Shown one piece after another: positions 23,427-31,744 of a DNA stretch of 64,000 bases (positions are counted from its first letter, which is position 1; each line of letters starts with the position of its first letter). The notes below the pieces were generated by a model. The model was not told where the DNA came from. It saw only the letters and a program-made list of their open reading frames with translations, and made no database searches. Position numbers and translations under genes: made by a program. Source of the stretch: Verrucosispora sp. WMMD573 (GTDB lineage: Bacteria > Actinomycetota > Actinomycetes > Mycobacteriales > Micromonosporaceae); contig NZ_CP114901.1 in NCBI RefSeq assembly GCF_027497175.1, forward strand, positions 1,674,001 through 1,738,000, written 5' to 3'.

Positions 23427-26400
23427 ATGTCCAGATTCCGTACCCGGTTGATCGCCGTGTTTGTTGCGGTCGGCCTCGCCCTCACCGCCGCCCCCGCACC
23501 GCCCGCCGCCGCAGCCAACGGGCCCAACCTGGCCGCCGGCCGCTACATGTCCGCCAGCGGTCACAACGACGTCTACGTCGCCGCCAACGCCAACGACGGC
23601 AACCAGGGCAGCTACTGGGAGAGCCCCAACCACGCCTTCCCGCAGTGGATCCAGGTTGACCTGGGTGCCACGGTCACCGTCGACCGGCTGGTGCTGAAGC
23701 TCCCCGCCGGCTGGGGCGCGCGTACCCAGACGCTGACCGTGCAGGGCAGCACCAACGGATCGACCTTCAACACGCTTGTCGCCTCCGCCGGGTACACCTT
23801 CACCCCGACGGGCAACAACACGGTGGCCGTGACCGTAGCTCCGGCCGCCACCCGGCACGTCCGGCTGCTGATCACCGGGAACACCGGCTGGCCGGCCGGG
23901 CAGCTCTCCGAACTGGAGGTGTATGGCCCGGCCACCGGTGACACCCAGGCGCCGACCGCGCCGACAAGCCTGTCGCTCACCGAGCCGGGGAGTGGGCAGA
24001 TCCGGTTGACCTGGTCGGCGTTGACGGACAACGTCGGGGTGACCGGGTACGACGTGTACGCCAACGGCAGCCTGCGGGCGAGTGTGTCGGGTACGACGCT
24101 GACGTACACGGACACCCAGCCGGCCAGCGCGACAGTGTCGTACCACGTACGGGCGAAGGACGCGGCCGGCAACGTCTCGGCCAACAGCAACACGGTGACC
24201 CGGGTGGGCAGCACCCCAGGTGGCACGAACCTGGCCGCCGGCAAGCCGGCCACCGCCTCCTCGATGGTGCACGTCTTCGCCGCCGCCAACGCCGTCGACG
24301 ACGACGTCACCACCTACTGGGAGGGAGCGCCCGGCGCGTACCCGAGCACCCTGACCGTGGCGCTCGGCGCCAACGCGAACATCAGCGCGGTCGTGGTGAA
24401 GCTCAACCCGGATCCGGCTTGGGGCCCGCGCACCCAGACCTTCTCGATCCTCGGGCGGGCGCAGTCCGCCTCCGGGTTCAGCACGCTGGCCGGCTCGGCG
24501 AACCACTCGTTCAGCCCGTCGAGCAGCAACACGGTGACCATCCCCGTCTCGGCGATCGCCGCCGACGTCCGGCTCCAGTTCACCGCCAACTCCGGTGCGC
24601 CCAACGGGCAGGTCGCCGAGTTCCAGGTGATCGGCACTGCGGCCCCGAACCCGGACCTCACCGTCACCAACCTGACCTTCGCCCCCACCGCGCCGGTGGA
24701 GACCGACCAGCTCACACTCACCGCCTCGCTCCGCAACGGCGGAACGTCGGGTGCCGGAGCCACGACCGTCGACTTCGCCCTGGACGGTACGAAGGTGGGC
24801 CAGGCGAACGTCGGCGCCCTTGCGGCCGGCGCCTCAGCCACCGTGTCGACCACCGTCGCCGCCCGCGACGCCGGCAGCTACCAGCTCAGCGCCACGGTCG
24901 ACCCGGCGAACACGGTCATCGAGCAGAATGAGTCGAACAACGGCCGGACGGCGGCGAGCCCACTGGTGGTCAGCCCGGTGGCCAGCGCCGACCTGGTCGC
25001 CTCGGCGGTCAGCTGGTCGCCCGGCACCCCGAGCGCCGGAGCCAACGTCAGCTTCGCGGTCACCCTGCGCAACCAGGGGACCATCGCCTCGGCCGGCGGC
25101 GCGCACGGCATCACCCTCACCGTGCTCGACGACTCCGGCACGACCGTACGGACGCTCACCGGCGCGTACACCGGCACCATCGGGGCCGGTGCCACGGCCG
25201 GTCCGGTGAACCTGGGCACCTGGACGGCGGCCAACGGTCGGTACACCGTCCGGGTGGTGATCGCCGCCGACGCCAACGAGCTGCCGGTGAAGCGGGCCAA
25301 CAACACAAGCGAGCGAGCCCTGTTCGTGGGTCGCGGCGCCAACCTGCCGTACGACATGTACGAGGCCGAGGAGGGTTCAGTCGGCGGCGGGGCGCAGGTC
25401 GTCGGACCGAACCGGACCATCGGCGACCTGGCCGGTGAGGCGTCCGGCCGGCGGGCGGTCACCCTGAACACCACCGGCGCGTACGTCGAGTGGACCACCA
25501 AGGCGCCCGCCAACGCCCTGGTCACCCGCTTCTCCATCCCCGACGCCCCGAATGGCGGCGGGATCAGCTCGACGTTGAACATCTACGTCAACGGAGTACT
25601 GCACAAGCCGATCAGCCTCACCTCGAAGCACATCTGGCTCTACGGCGCGGAGGCCAGTCCGAGTGACTCGCCGAGTGCCGGGCCGCCCCGACACATCTAC
25701 GACGAGGCGAACGTGCTGCTGAACTCGACCATCCCGGCGGGTAGTCGGATCCGGTTGCAGAAGGACCCGGCGAACTCCACCACGTACGCCATCGACTTCG
25801 TCAACCTGGAGCAGGTCACGCCCCGCGCGAACCCGGACCCGGCGCGGTACCGGGTGCCGAACGGGTTCACCCATGCCGACGTGCAGAGCGCGCTCGACGC
25901 GGTCCGGATGGACACCACCGGCAACCTGATCGGCGTCTACCTGCCCGCCGGTAGCTACGAGACGGCCCAGAAGTTCCAGGTGTACGGCAAGGCGGTGAAG
26001 GTGGTCGGCGCCGGTAAGTGGTTCACCCGCTTCCAGACACCGCCGTCGCAGCAGAACACCGACGCCGGTTTCCGGGTCGAGCCCAGTGCCAGCGGGTCGT
26101 CCTTTGAACACCTGGCCTTCTTCGGCAACTACACGGTCCGGCAGGACGGGCCGGGCAAGGTCTGGGGTGAGCTGAAGGACGTCGACAACCTGACCCTGGA
26201 CAACGTCTGGGTCGAGCACACCGTGTGTGCGTACTGGGGGGTGAGCGTCAGTGGGTTGAAGATTACCAACAGCCGGTTCCGGAACACCTTCGCCGACGCG
26301 GTGAATCTGACCAACGGCAGCACCAACAACCTGGTGAGCAACTCGGAGGGCCGGTCCAACGGCGACGACGCGTTCGCCCTCTTCTCCGCCACCGACCAGG

Positions 26401-27017
26401 GAGCCGCCACCGGCAACCACGGCAACGTGTTCGAGAACCTGACCGCCACACTGACCTGGCGGGCGGCCGGGATCGCGGTGTACGGCGGTTACGACAACGT
26501 GTTCCGCAACCTCTACATCGCGGATCAGCTGACGTACGCCGGCATCACGATCAGTTCGCTTGACTTCGGCTACCCGTTCGTCGGGTTCGGGGCCAGCCCA
26601 CCGACCCGCTTCGAGAACATCTCGCTGATCCGGTCCGGTGGTCACTTCTGGGGCGCGCAGACCTTCCCGGCCATCTGGGTGTTCTCCGCGTCGAAGGAGT
26701 TCCGCGGCATCCGGGTCAGTGACGTGGACATCGTGGACCCCACCTACTCGGGCATCATGTTCCAGACGAAGTACACAGGTGGTCAGCCGGAGAACCCGAT
26801 CACCGACACGGTCTTCTCAAACGTGTCCATCAGCGGCGCACGCCGCAGCGGTGACGCCTTCGACGCCAAGTCCGGCTTCGCCATCTGGGCCAACGAGATG
26901 CCCGAGCCAGGCCAGGGCCCCGCCGTCGGCTCCGTCACCTTCACCAACCTCCGCCTCACCAACAACCACCAGGACATCCGCAACACCACCTCCACCTTCA
27001 CCATCACCCGCAACTAA
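23427..27017 (+). CDS. Secreted multidomain GH87-type alpha-1,3-glucanase
   Basis: 1196 aa. Signal peptide of about 32 residues (APPAAA-AN). In order: CBM32 (about 33-170), fibronectin type III (175-265), CBM32-like module (268-405), two CARDB-type beta-sandwiches (410-630), a carbohydrate-binding module like that at the N-terminus of the neighbouring glucanase (635-800), and a C-terminal beta-helix catalytic domain (810-1196). Candidate catalytic Asp residues are D957 (TFADAVNL) and D980-D981 (NGDDAFALF), with exactly the 23/24 spacing seen in the neighbour. The two enzymes are paralogous in the catalytic part but have opposite domain order. GAAGAAGG precedes the ATG. It probably attacks insoluble alpha-1,3-glucan together with the first enzyme. 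Confidence 0.82.
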   Translation: MSRFRTRLIAVFVAVGLALTAAPAPPAAAANGPNLAAGRYMSASGHNDVYVAANANDGNQGSYWESPNHAFPQWIQVDLGATVTVDRLVLKLPAGWGARTQTLTVQGSTNGSTFNTLVASAGYTFTPTGNNTVAVTVAPAATRHVRLLITGNTGWPAGQLSELEVYGPATGDTQAPTAPTSLSLTEPGSGQIRLTWSALTDNVGVTGYDVYANGSLRASVSGTTLTYTDTQPASATVSYHVRAKDAAGNVSANSNTVTRVGSTPGGTNLAAGKPATASSMVHVFAAANAVDDDVTTYWEGAPGAYPSTLTVALGANANISAVVVKLNPDPAWGPRTQTFSILGRAQSASGFSTLAGSANHSFSPSSSNTVTIPVSAIAADVRLQFTANSGAPNGQVAEFQVIGTAAPNPDLTVTNLTFAPTAPVETDQLTLTASLRNGGTSGAGATTVDFALDGTKVGQANVGALAAGASATVSTTVAARDAGSYQLSATVDPANTVIEQNESNNGRTAASPLVVSPVASADLVASAVSWSPGTPSAGANVSFAVTLRNQGTIASAGGAHGITLTVLDDSGTTVRTLTGAYTGTIGAGATAGPVNLGTWTAANGRYTVRVVIAADANELPVKRANNTSERALFVGRGANLPYDMYEAEEGSVGGGAQVVGPNRTIGDLAGEASGRRAVTLNTTGAYVEWTTKAPANALVTRFSIPDAPNGGGISSTLNIYVNGVLHKPISLTSKHIWLYGAEASPSDSPSAGPPRHIYDEANVLLNSTIPAGSRIRLQKDPANSTTYAIDFVNLEQVTPRANPDPARYRVPNGFTHADVQSALDAVRMDTTGNLIGVYLPAGSYETAQKFQVYGKAVKVVGAGKWFTRFQTPPSQQNTDAGFRVEPSASGSSFEHLAFFGNYTVRQDGPGKVWGELKDVDNLTLDNVWVEHTVCAYWGVSVSGLKITNSRFRNTFADAVNLTNGSTNNLVSNSEGRSNGDDAFALFSATDQGAATGNHGNVFENLTATLTWRAAGIAVYGGYDNVFRNLYIADQLTYAGITISSLDFGYPFVGFGASPPTRFENISLIRSGGHFWGAQTFPAIWVFSASKEFRGIRVSDVDIVDPTYSGIMFQTKYTGGQPENPITDTVFSNVSISGARRSGDAFDAKSGFAIWANEMPEPGQGPAVGSVTFTNLRLTNNHQDIRNTTSTFTITRN

Positions 27018-27040
27018 CACCACCCACCCCAACCGGCGTG

Positions 27041-27109
27041 GATCATGCAGTTGTGGCCCCTCATAAGAGCCGCAAAACAGTGCATTTCCGGTGCCACAAC
27101 TGCATGATC
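27041..27109. repeat. Perfect 17-bp inverted repeat with 35-nt loop
   Basis: GATCATGCAGTTGTGGC (27041-27057) is repeated as its exact complement at 27093-27109. It lies 24 bp after the glucanase stop, between convergent genes, and could act as a bidirectional terminator. The GATCATGCAGTTGTGG sequence looks like a dispersed intergenic palindrome of this genus (recollection, unchecked). It abuts the heptamer array. Confidence 0.8.
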
Positions 27110-27165
27110 GTCGGGGGTCGGGGGTCGGGGGTCGGGGGTCGGGGGTCGGGGGTCGGGGGTCGGGG
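27110..27165 (+). repeat. Tandem heptamer array (GTCGGGG)x8
   Basis: Eight perfect head-to-tail copies of GTCGGGG, followed by the degenerate GCCGGG. On the plus strand it presents a run of GGGG blocks separated by TC-containing spacers, so G-quadruplex formation and length polymorphism by slippage are both likely. It begins at the first base after the palindrome. Confidence 0.9.
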
Positions 27166-27173
27166 GCCGGGTG

Positions 27174-27938
27174 TTAGGGGGTGGGGTGGCCGTGGCGGCC
27201 GGCTCCGGCGGTGAAGCGGGCGGCACCGGCTGCCGCGTCGGTGGCGAGGGAATGCAGGCCGTAGGTCAGTTCGGTGGCCAGGGCGTCGGGCTCGGGCTGG
27301 GCGGCGGTGGCCAGGACCGAGGCGCGGTCGTTGCGCAGGCAGGTCTGTGGATGGCGGGCAATCTCGGCGGCCAACTGCTCGGCCGCCGCCCGGGAATCGC
27401 CCGGGCCGACGACGCGGTTGACCAATCCCATCGCGTACGCCTCCTCGGCCGGCACCGCACGCCCGGTGAGGATCAGGTCCATGGCACGGCTCTCGCCGAT
27501 GAGCCGGGGCAGCCGGACCGTTCCGCCGTCGATCAGCGGCACTCCCCAGCGTCGACAGAAGACGCCCAACACCGCGTCGGACTCGGCGACCCGTAGATCG
27601 CACCAGAGCGCCAGTTCCAGCCCGCCGGCCACCGCGTAACCGGAGATCGCGGCGATTACCGGCTTGCCCATGACCATCCGGGTCGGACCCATCGGACCGT
27701 CGCCGTCCGGCTCGACCCGGTTGCCGCTCGGCGTACCGATCGCCGTCAGGTCGGCACCGGAGCAGAACGTTCCCCCAGCTCCCCAGAGCACCGCCACCGC
27801 AGCCGTCGGATCCGCGTCGAACGCCCGGAACGCGTCAGCGAGCGCCCGGGCGGTCGGCCCGTCGACCGCGTTGCGGACCGCCGGTCGCTCCAGGATCACA
27901 GTGGTCACCGGCCCGTCCCGTTCCACCCGTACCGTCAT
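27174..27938 (-). CDS. Enoyl-CoA hydratase/isomerase family protein
   Basis: 254 aa crotonase fold. The oxyanion-hole regions are FCSGADLTAIG (near residue 60) and ISGYAVAGGLELALWCDLR (near 100). The catalytic Glu of many hydratases would sit in GVPLIDGGTVRLPRLIG, where the first position is Asp or Gly, so hydratase activity is not certain. Substrate unknown. It is monocistronic and converges with the glucanase gene across the palindrome and heptamer repeat. Confidence 0.88.
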   Translation of the reverse strand: MTVRVERDGPVTTVILERPAVRNAVDGPTARALADAFRAFDADPTAAVAVLWGAGGTFCSGADLTAIGTPSGNRVEPDGDGPMGPTRMVMGKPVIAAISGYAVAGGLELALWCDLRVAESDAVLGVFCRRWGVPLIDGGTVRLPRLIGESRAMDLILTGRAVPAEEAYAMGLVNRVVGPGDSRAAAEQLAAEIARHPQTCLRNDRASVLATAAQPEPDALATELTYGLHSLATDAAAGAARFTAGAGRHGHPTP

Positions 27939-28024
27939 CCCGTCAGCATGCCCCGGCGTCGCCCGGCTGGCTATTCGTCCCCGACGACCGGTTTGCGGTC
28001 GCGTATGACGGGAAGTCGTTACTC

Positions 28025-28876
28025 GTGCGAGCGTTGTTGACGAAGATCGAACAAGCCTCCGGCCTTGACCGGTTCGGCGACCGGTTGCAGCAGACCGTGC
28101 AGGGGGTGCTGCGCCCGCAGCGGGTCCGCGACCTGTTGCACGGGGTGTGGCTGGGCCATCCGTTGCACCCGGCGATGGTGCAGTTGCCGGTCGGCGCGTG
28201 GATCAGCGCGGCCGTACTGGACCTGATGCCCGGTCAGCGCAGGGCAGCGACCACCCTGACCGCGGTCGGCACGCTGAGTGCCCTGCCGGCGGCGGCCGCC
28301 GGTCTCAACGACTGGGCGGGACTCTCCCGTGACCAGCGTCGGGTCGGTCTGGTGCACGCCGCGTCGAACTCCGTCGGGCTGGCCCTGTACGGCGCCTCGC
28401 TGGCCGCGAGGCTGTCCGGACGGCACGGACTCGGGCGCACCCTGGGCTGGCTCGGTCTGAGCGCCGCCGGCGCCGGGGCGTATCTCGGCGGGCACCTGGC
28501 CTACAAGCAGGGTGCCCAGGTGAACGTGAGCGTCTCCGACCTGCATCTGATCAGCGACGGATGGCACCCGGTCGCGGAGATGACCAACCTGCCGCAGCGG
28601 GAACTCGTCACCCGCAAGGTCGACGACGTATCGGTGATCCTCTACCGGCACGGCGACGACGTGACGGTCATGTTGGAGCGTTGCCCGCACCAGAGCGGTC
28701 CGCTCGGTGAGGGCGAGGTACAAGAGATCGATGGGCACGCGTGCGTGGTGTGCCCGTGGCACGGCAGCACCTTCCGGCTCAACGGCGGCGAGGTGGTGCA
28801 CGGACCGTCCCCGAACGACCAGCAGATCCTGCCGACCCGGATCGTCGACGGCCGCCTGGAGGCCCGCCTGCCCTGA
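28025..28876 (+). CDS. DUF2231 membrane domain fused to a Rieske 2Fe-2S domain
   Basis: 283 aa from a GTG. Residues about 40-165 are a DUF2231 membrane unit with four hydrophobic helices (GHPLHPAMVQLPVGAW is its signature). Residues about 175-283 are a Rieske ferredoxin with both cluster motifs, ERCPHQSGPLG (CxH) and VVCPWHGSTF (CxxH). It is presumably a membrane-bound electron carrier; partner unknown. The start of the ORF lies about 85 bp from the divergent crotonase gene. Confidence 0.9.
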   Translation: MRALLTKIEQASGLDRFGDRLQQTVQGVLRPQRVRDLLHGVWLGHPLHPAMVQLPVGAWISAAVLDLMPGQRRAATTLTAVGTLSALPAAAAGLNDWAGLSRDQRRVGLVHAASNSVGLALYGASLAARLSGRHGLGRTLGWLGLSAAGAGAYLGGHLAYKQGAQVNVSVSDLHLISDGWHPVAEMTNLPQRELVTRKVDDVSVILYRHGDDVTVMLERCPHQSGPLGEGEVQEIDGHACVVCPWHGSTFRLNGGEVVHGPSPNDQQILPTRIVDGRLEARLP

Positions 28877-28878
28877 CC

Positions 28879-28894
28879 CGGGATCAAGATCCCG
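28879..28894 (+). terminator. Small hairpin after the Rieske gene
   Basis: CGGGATC pairs with GATCCCG around AA, two bases after the TGA. This is a short but perfect stem between convergent genes. Confidence 0.4.
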
Positions 28895-28979
28895 AACTGC
28901 TGGATCTGTGGCAGCGCTGGTAGTCCGCGATCGGCGGGTCGGCTACTTCGACCGCCACACCTCACGACAGCTCACGGCG

Positions 28980-30182
28980 TCAGTCCTTGCGGTGCCGGCC
29001 CACGGGCAGTTCGCCCGGGGCGCTGGCGGGCGGCTGGTGGCGAGTGCCGGCGCGGGACATGGCCGGCCGCCGGCGTAGGCCGAGCACCGCACCGATCTGC
29101 GCGCCGACGATGCTGGCCACGGCCAGCACGGCAGAGACGGCGAGCGGACGGTTCACCCGGTCGGGCTCGCCGGCCCGGGCCGCACCCACCGTCACCACCG
29201 GCGAATGGTCCTCCGGCGTCTCACGCTCCTGCGGCTCCGGCTGCCGTCCTTCGGGGCCGGCCGGTGCGGTCGTGGCCGAACCCGGCCGCTCGGTCGGGTC
29301 GCCGGGCCGTTCCACCGCCTCGCCGGGCCGCTCCACCGCCTCGCCCGGGTTTGCCGGCGTCGGACGGGTCGGCTCGGTGCGCCCCGGTCCGGGAACGGGG
29401 CGGGGCTTCGGGGCGACCAGCCGACCGGTGGCGTGTGACCGTGCGCCTTGGTCGTGCGCCTCAGCTGGAAGTTTGATGAGCTGACCGGGGCGGATCCGGT
29501 CCGGGTCACGCAGCTTGTTGAGCGCGGCCAACCGGTGGTAGTCGTCGAAGTCATCGAGGTACCGGTCGGCGACCCTACCCAGGTAGTCGCCCTTGGCAAC
29601 CCGATACACGGGAGCGTCGGCCGCGTCCGACCGGGCACCGGCCGCCGACCCGGTTGGCGAGTCCGTGGTATCCGGTCCGGTCGCCGCCGGTGCCGCCATT
29701 GCGGGAGTCGGAGTGAACGCGACCGCGGCTGCCGGGCCCGCGCCGTACGCCGTCGTGCCGGATGCCGAGGTGGCGTAGGCCGTGGTGGCGGCCGTGGCGG
29801 CGGGGCTGGCGGCGAGGATCAGCGCGACCGACCCGACCAGGGCGGCGGCGGCGCGCTGCTGCCGGCCCATGCCGGGCAGCCGGGGAGCGGGCCGGTCCAG
29901 TGCCTGCGAGCCCAACTCCACGAGCACCGACAGGGCGAAGGTGGCCCAGCCGAACCAGCCGGCGATGGCCAGCGCCCGCAGGAAGAGTTGTCCGTCGTCG
30001 CGGCTGGTCAGCGTGGCGCCGATCTCCGCGAGCGTGGGTACGTGGTCGGGGAGCGGGTTGCCGGCGAAGGCCAGCAGCGCGATCGGCCCGCCGACCAGCA
30101 GACCGATCAGCACGACCAGCGCACCGAGACCGGTGAGCACCCGACCGGCCCGCCGTACGGCGGTGCCACCCGATGCGGCCAT
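28980..30182 (-). CDS. LysM-domain membrane protein of the Tad locus
   Basis: 400 aa. Hydrophobic segments lie near residues 15-40, 70-90 and 110-130, followed by an Ala/Thr-rich stretch. A LysM-like peptidoglycan-binding module is at about 192-240 (YRVAKGDYLGRVADRYLDD, then LNKLRDPDRIRPGQLIKLP). A Pro/Arg/Glu-rich linker with short PGEAVER repeats and a last membrane helix near 350-370 complete it. It is the last gene of the Tad operon, 14 bp after the TadG-like gene, with GGAAGGAAGG as ribosome-binding site. It may anchor the pilus machine to the wall; this is inferred from context. Confidence 0.8.
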   Translation of the reverse strand: MAASGGTAVRRAGRVLTGLGALVVLIGLLVGGPIALLAFAGNPLPDHVPTLAEIGATLTSRDDGQLFLRALAIAGWFGWATFALSVLVELGSQALDRPAPRLPGMGRQQRAAAALVGSVALILAASPAATAATTAYATSASGTTAYGAGPAAAVAFTPTPAMAAPAATGPDTTDSPTGSAAGARSDAADAPVYRVAKGDYLGRVADRYLDDFDDYHRLAALNKLRDPDRIRPGQLIKLPAEAHDQGARSHATGRLVAPKPRPVPGPGRTEPTRPTPANPGEAVERPGEAVERPGDPTERPGSATTAPAGPEGRQPEPQERETPEDHSPVVTVGAARAGEPDRVNRPLAVSAVLAVASIVGAQIGAVLGLRRRPAMSRAGTRHQPPASAPGELPVGRHRKD

Positions 30183-30196
30183 GGCTACCTTCCTTC

Positions 30197-30622
30197 CTAG
30201 GGAACCCCGGTCAGCGCCCGCGCGGTCGCCTCACCGGAGACGGTGACGGTGTTGGGAAAGCCGAACAGGCCGAGCGCCGCCCGGTCGTAGGTGACCTGGA
30301 CGCGTACCCGGATCAGGGTTTCACCGTCGACCACCGGGAAGGTCACGGTGAAGTCGCTGGCCCCGGCGGCGGCGAGGTAGCTGCGGACGGCGCGGTTAGC
30401 CTCACGTCGGTTGATCCGCTTGGGTCCACCCTCGATGGCGGTGGCGCGGTCGATGGCCTGGCCGCCCGCGCGGGCCGCCTCGGCGGCCAGATTCTCGGCG
30501 CGTTGCAGCGTCCGGAGCTGACCCGCGCCGTCGAACGCCATGCCGATGATGGCCAGCACCCCGATCAGGGCCACGGCGAGGAAGATGCTCACCCGACCGG
30601 CGTCGCCGTGCCCGGCCGTCAT
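30197..30622 (-). CDS. TadG-like pseudopilin membrane protein
   Basis: 141 aa from the ATG at 30622, which overlaps the preceding TadE stop (ATGA). A short N-terminus ends in G-RVSIF, followed by one membrane helix (LAVALIGVLAIIGMAF) and a soluble extracellular domain. The helix resembles that of TadE/TadG proteins, but the +5 residue after the Gly is Phe where cleaved pilins have Glu. It is a probable minor structural component of the Flp pilus. Confidence 0.78.
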   Translation of the reverse strand: MTAGHGDAGRVSIFLAVALIGVLAIIGMAFDGAGQLRTLQRAENLAAEAARAGGQAIDRATAIEGGPKRINRREANRAVRSYLAAAGASDFTVTFPVVDGETLIRVRVQVTYDRAALGLFGFPNTVTVSGEATARALTGVP

Positions 30623-31071
30623 CCCCGGCTCCGGTAGCGGTCCAGCGGCGAGGTGAACGAGGCGGTGATCCGTTGTCCGTTCGGCATGGTCAGCGCCGGC
30701 AGCTTGATGTCGGCGTAGGAGACGGTGCAGGCGATCTCGACGGTGACCGTGGCGTTCTGCCCGACGTTGCTGGTGAAGGCGCGGTTGAAGGGTGTCGACC
30801 GCCCGTCGACCGAGCCGCGGAAGGTCACCTGCGGTGCCCCCGAGCAGGACACCCCCCGCCAGTCGAGCTGGCGCCGGGCCGCCGCACGGGCCTCCCGCCG
30901 TGCGGTGGTGGCGTCTCGGGAGATCGACGCCGCCCGGGCCGCGTCGTGCGCGGCGGCCTCCAGCGCCGCGCTGGCCACCGCGGTACGCCCGGCGACCCCG
31001 CCCAGCACCATCATCGCCACGAAGGCCGGCGCCAGCACCGCCACCTCGATCGAGACGGAACCCCGGCTCAT
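30619..31071 (-). CDS. TadE-family minor pilin (second copy)
   Basis: 150 aa from the ATG at 31071 (ATGA overlap with the upstream gene); an ATG four codons earlier is an alternative. N-terminal SRG-SVSIE followed by a hydrophobic helix (VAVLAPAFVAMMVLGG) is the TadE layout, with Gly at -1 and Glu at +5 for prepilin peptidase. The C-terminal domain has two Cys residues (VSCSG, IACTV) that could form a disulfide. It sits among the other Tad genes. Confidence 0.82.
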   Translation of the reverse strand: MSRGSVSIEVAVLAPAFVAMMVLGGVAGRTAVASAALEAAAHDAARAASISRDATTARREARAAARRQLDWRGVSCSGAPQVTFRGSVDGRSTPFNRAFTSNVGQNATVTVEIACTVSYADIKLPALTMPNGQRITASFTSPLDRYRSRG

Positions 31072-31511
31072 GGCTCGGTCCATCGTTCCACCGTCCCGTG
31101 TGCCGTCTGCCGGACCGCGAAACTGACGCCCGGCACCACCGACAGGGCCCTACCATTCACCGTGCAGGTCACGTCGGTGTCCGTGGCGGCACAGCTCGGC
31201 CCCGGCTCGTCCCAGTCGACCAGCCAGTCCCCGGCGGCGTGGAGGAACTCCGCCGCACGCTGCTCTCCGGCGCCCGCCGGGGCGTCGTAGAGCCGTTGCG
31301 CGTTGACGCCGCTCTGCGCGGCGTTGAGCGCGGTCGACCGGGCGACGAACACGACGGCGACCTGGATCGAGGCGAACAGCATCACCAGGATCGCCGGCAG
31401 GGCCACCGCCAGCTCGACCGGATTGCCGCCCCGCTCGGCGTCGCCGGACAGCAGTCGGTGCCGGGTGGCGGCGACCACCCGGCACCAGCCGGCGGTGAGG
31501 CGACGGAACAT
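31068..31511 (-). CDS. TadE-family minor pilin (first copy)
   Basis: 147 aa. A 30-residue basic leader ends in ERG-GNPVE (Gly at -1, Glu at +5), followed by a hydrophobic helix LAVALPAILVMLFASIQVAVVF and an extracytoplasmic domain with CAAT and CTV Cys residues. It is a typical TadE-like pseudopilin processed by the prepilin peptidase encoded at 38685. Its stop overlaps the next TadE start. Confidence 0.82.
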   Translation of the reverse strand: MFRRLTAGWCRVVAATRHRLLSGDAERGGNPVELAVALPAILVMLFASIQVAVVFVARSTALNAAQSGVNAQRLYDAPAGAGEQRAAEFLHAAGDWLVDWDEPGPSCAATDTDVTCTVNGRALSVVPGVSFAVRQTAHGTVERWTEP

Positions 31512-31514
31512 CGA

Positions 31515-31718
31515 TCAGGTGTCCGTCGGATCCTGGTGGGTCGGGATGTTGTCCATCCAGTCGTTGGCCGCACCGAGGGCGGCGGCGGTCACCGCCATCG
31601 CCACGGCCACCAGGCCAAAGATGATCACAGCTGTCGGCACCGGGCTGTCGCCACGGTCACCGCGCAGTTCGGCCAGCCGCGCCCGTAGCGCGACGTGCAG
31701 GTAGGTGATTACGGACAT
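31515..31718 (-). CDS. Small single-pass membrane protein, possible Flp-type pilin
   Basis: 67 aa: a basic N-terminus, then RG-DSPVPTAVIIFGLVAVA and one membrane helix, then a short polar tail. Position (between TadC and the TadE genes), size and a Gly before a hydrophobic helix fit an Flp pilin subunit, but the +5 residue is Pro, not Glu, so peptidase processing is uncertain. If it is the pilin, it is a non-canonical one. Gaps to the neighbours are 3 and 26 bp. Confidence 0.7.
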   Translation of the reverse strand: MSVITYLHVALRARLAELRGDRGDSPVPTAVIIFGLVAVAMAVTAAALGAANDWMDNIPTHQDPTDT

Positions 31719-31744
31719 CGGGGCTCCTTCACTGGGGGTCGGGC

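Noticed and set aside
27110..27165. CRISPR array
   Set aside because: The heptamers are tandem with no spacers and no cas genes are nearby.
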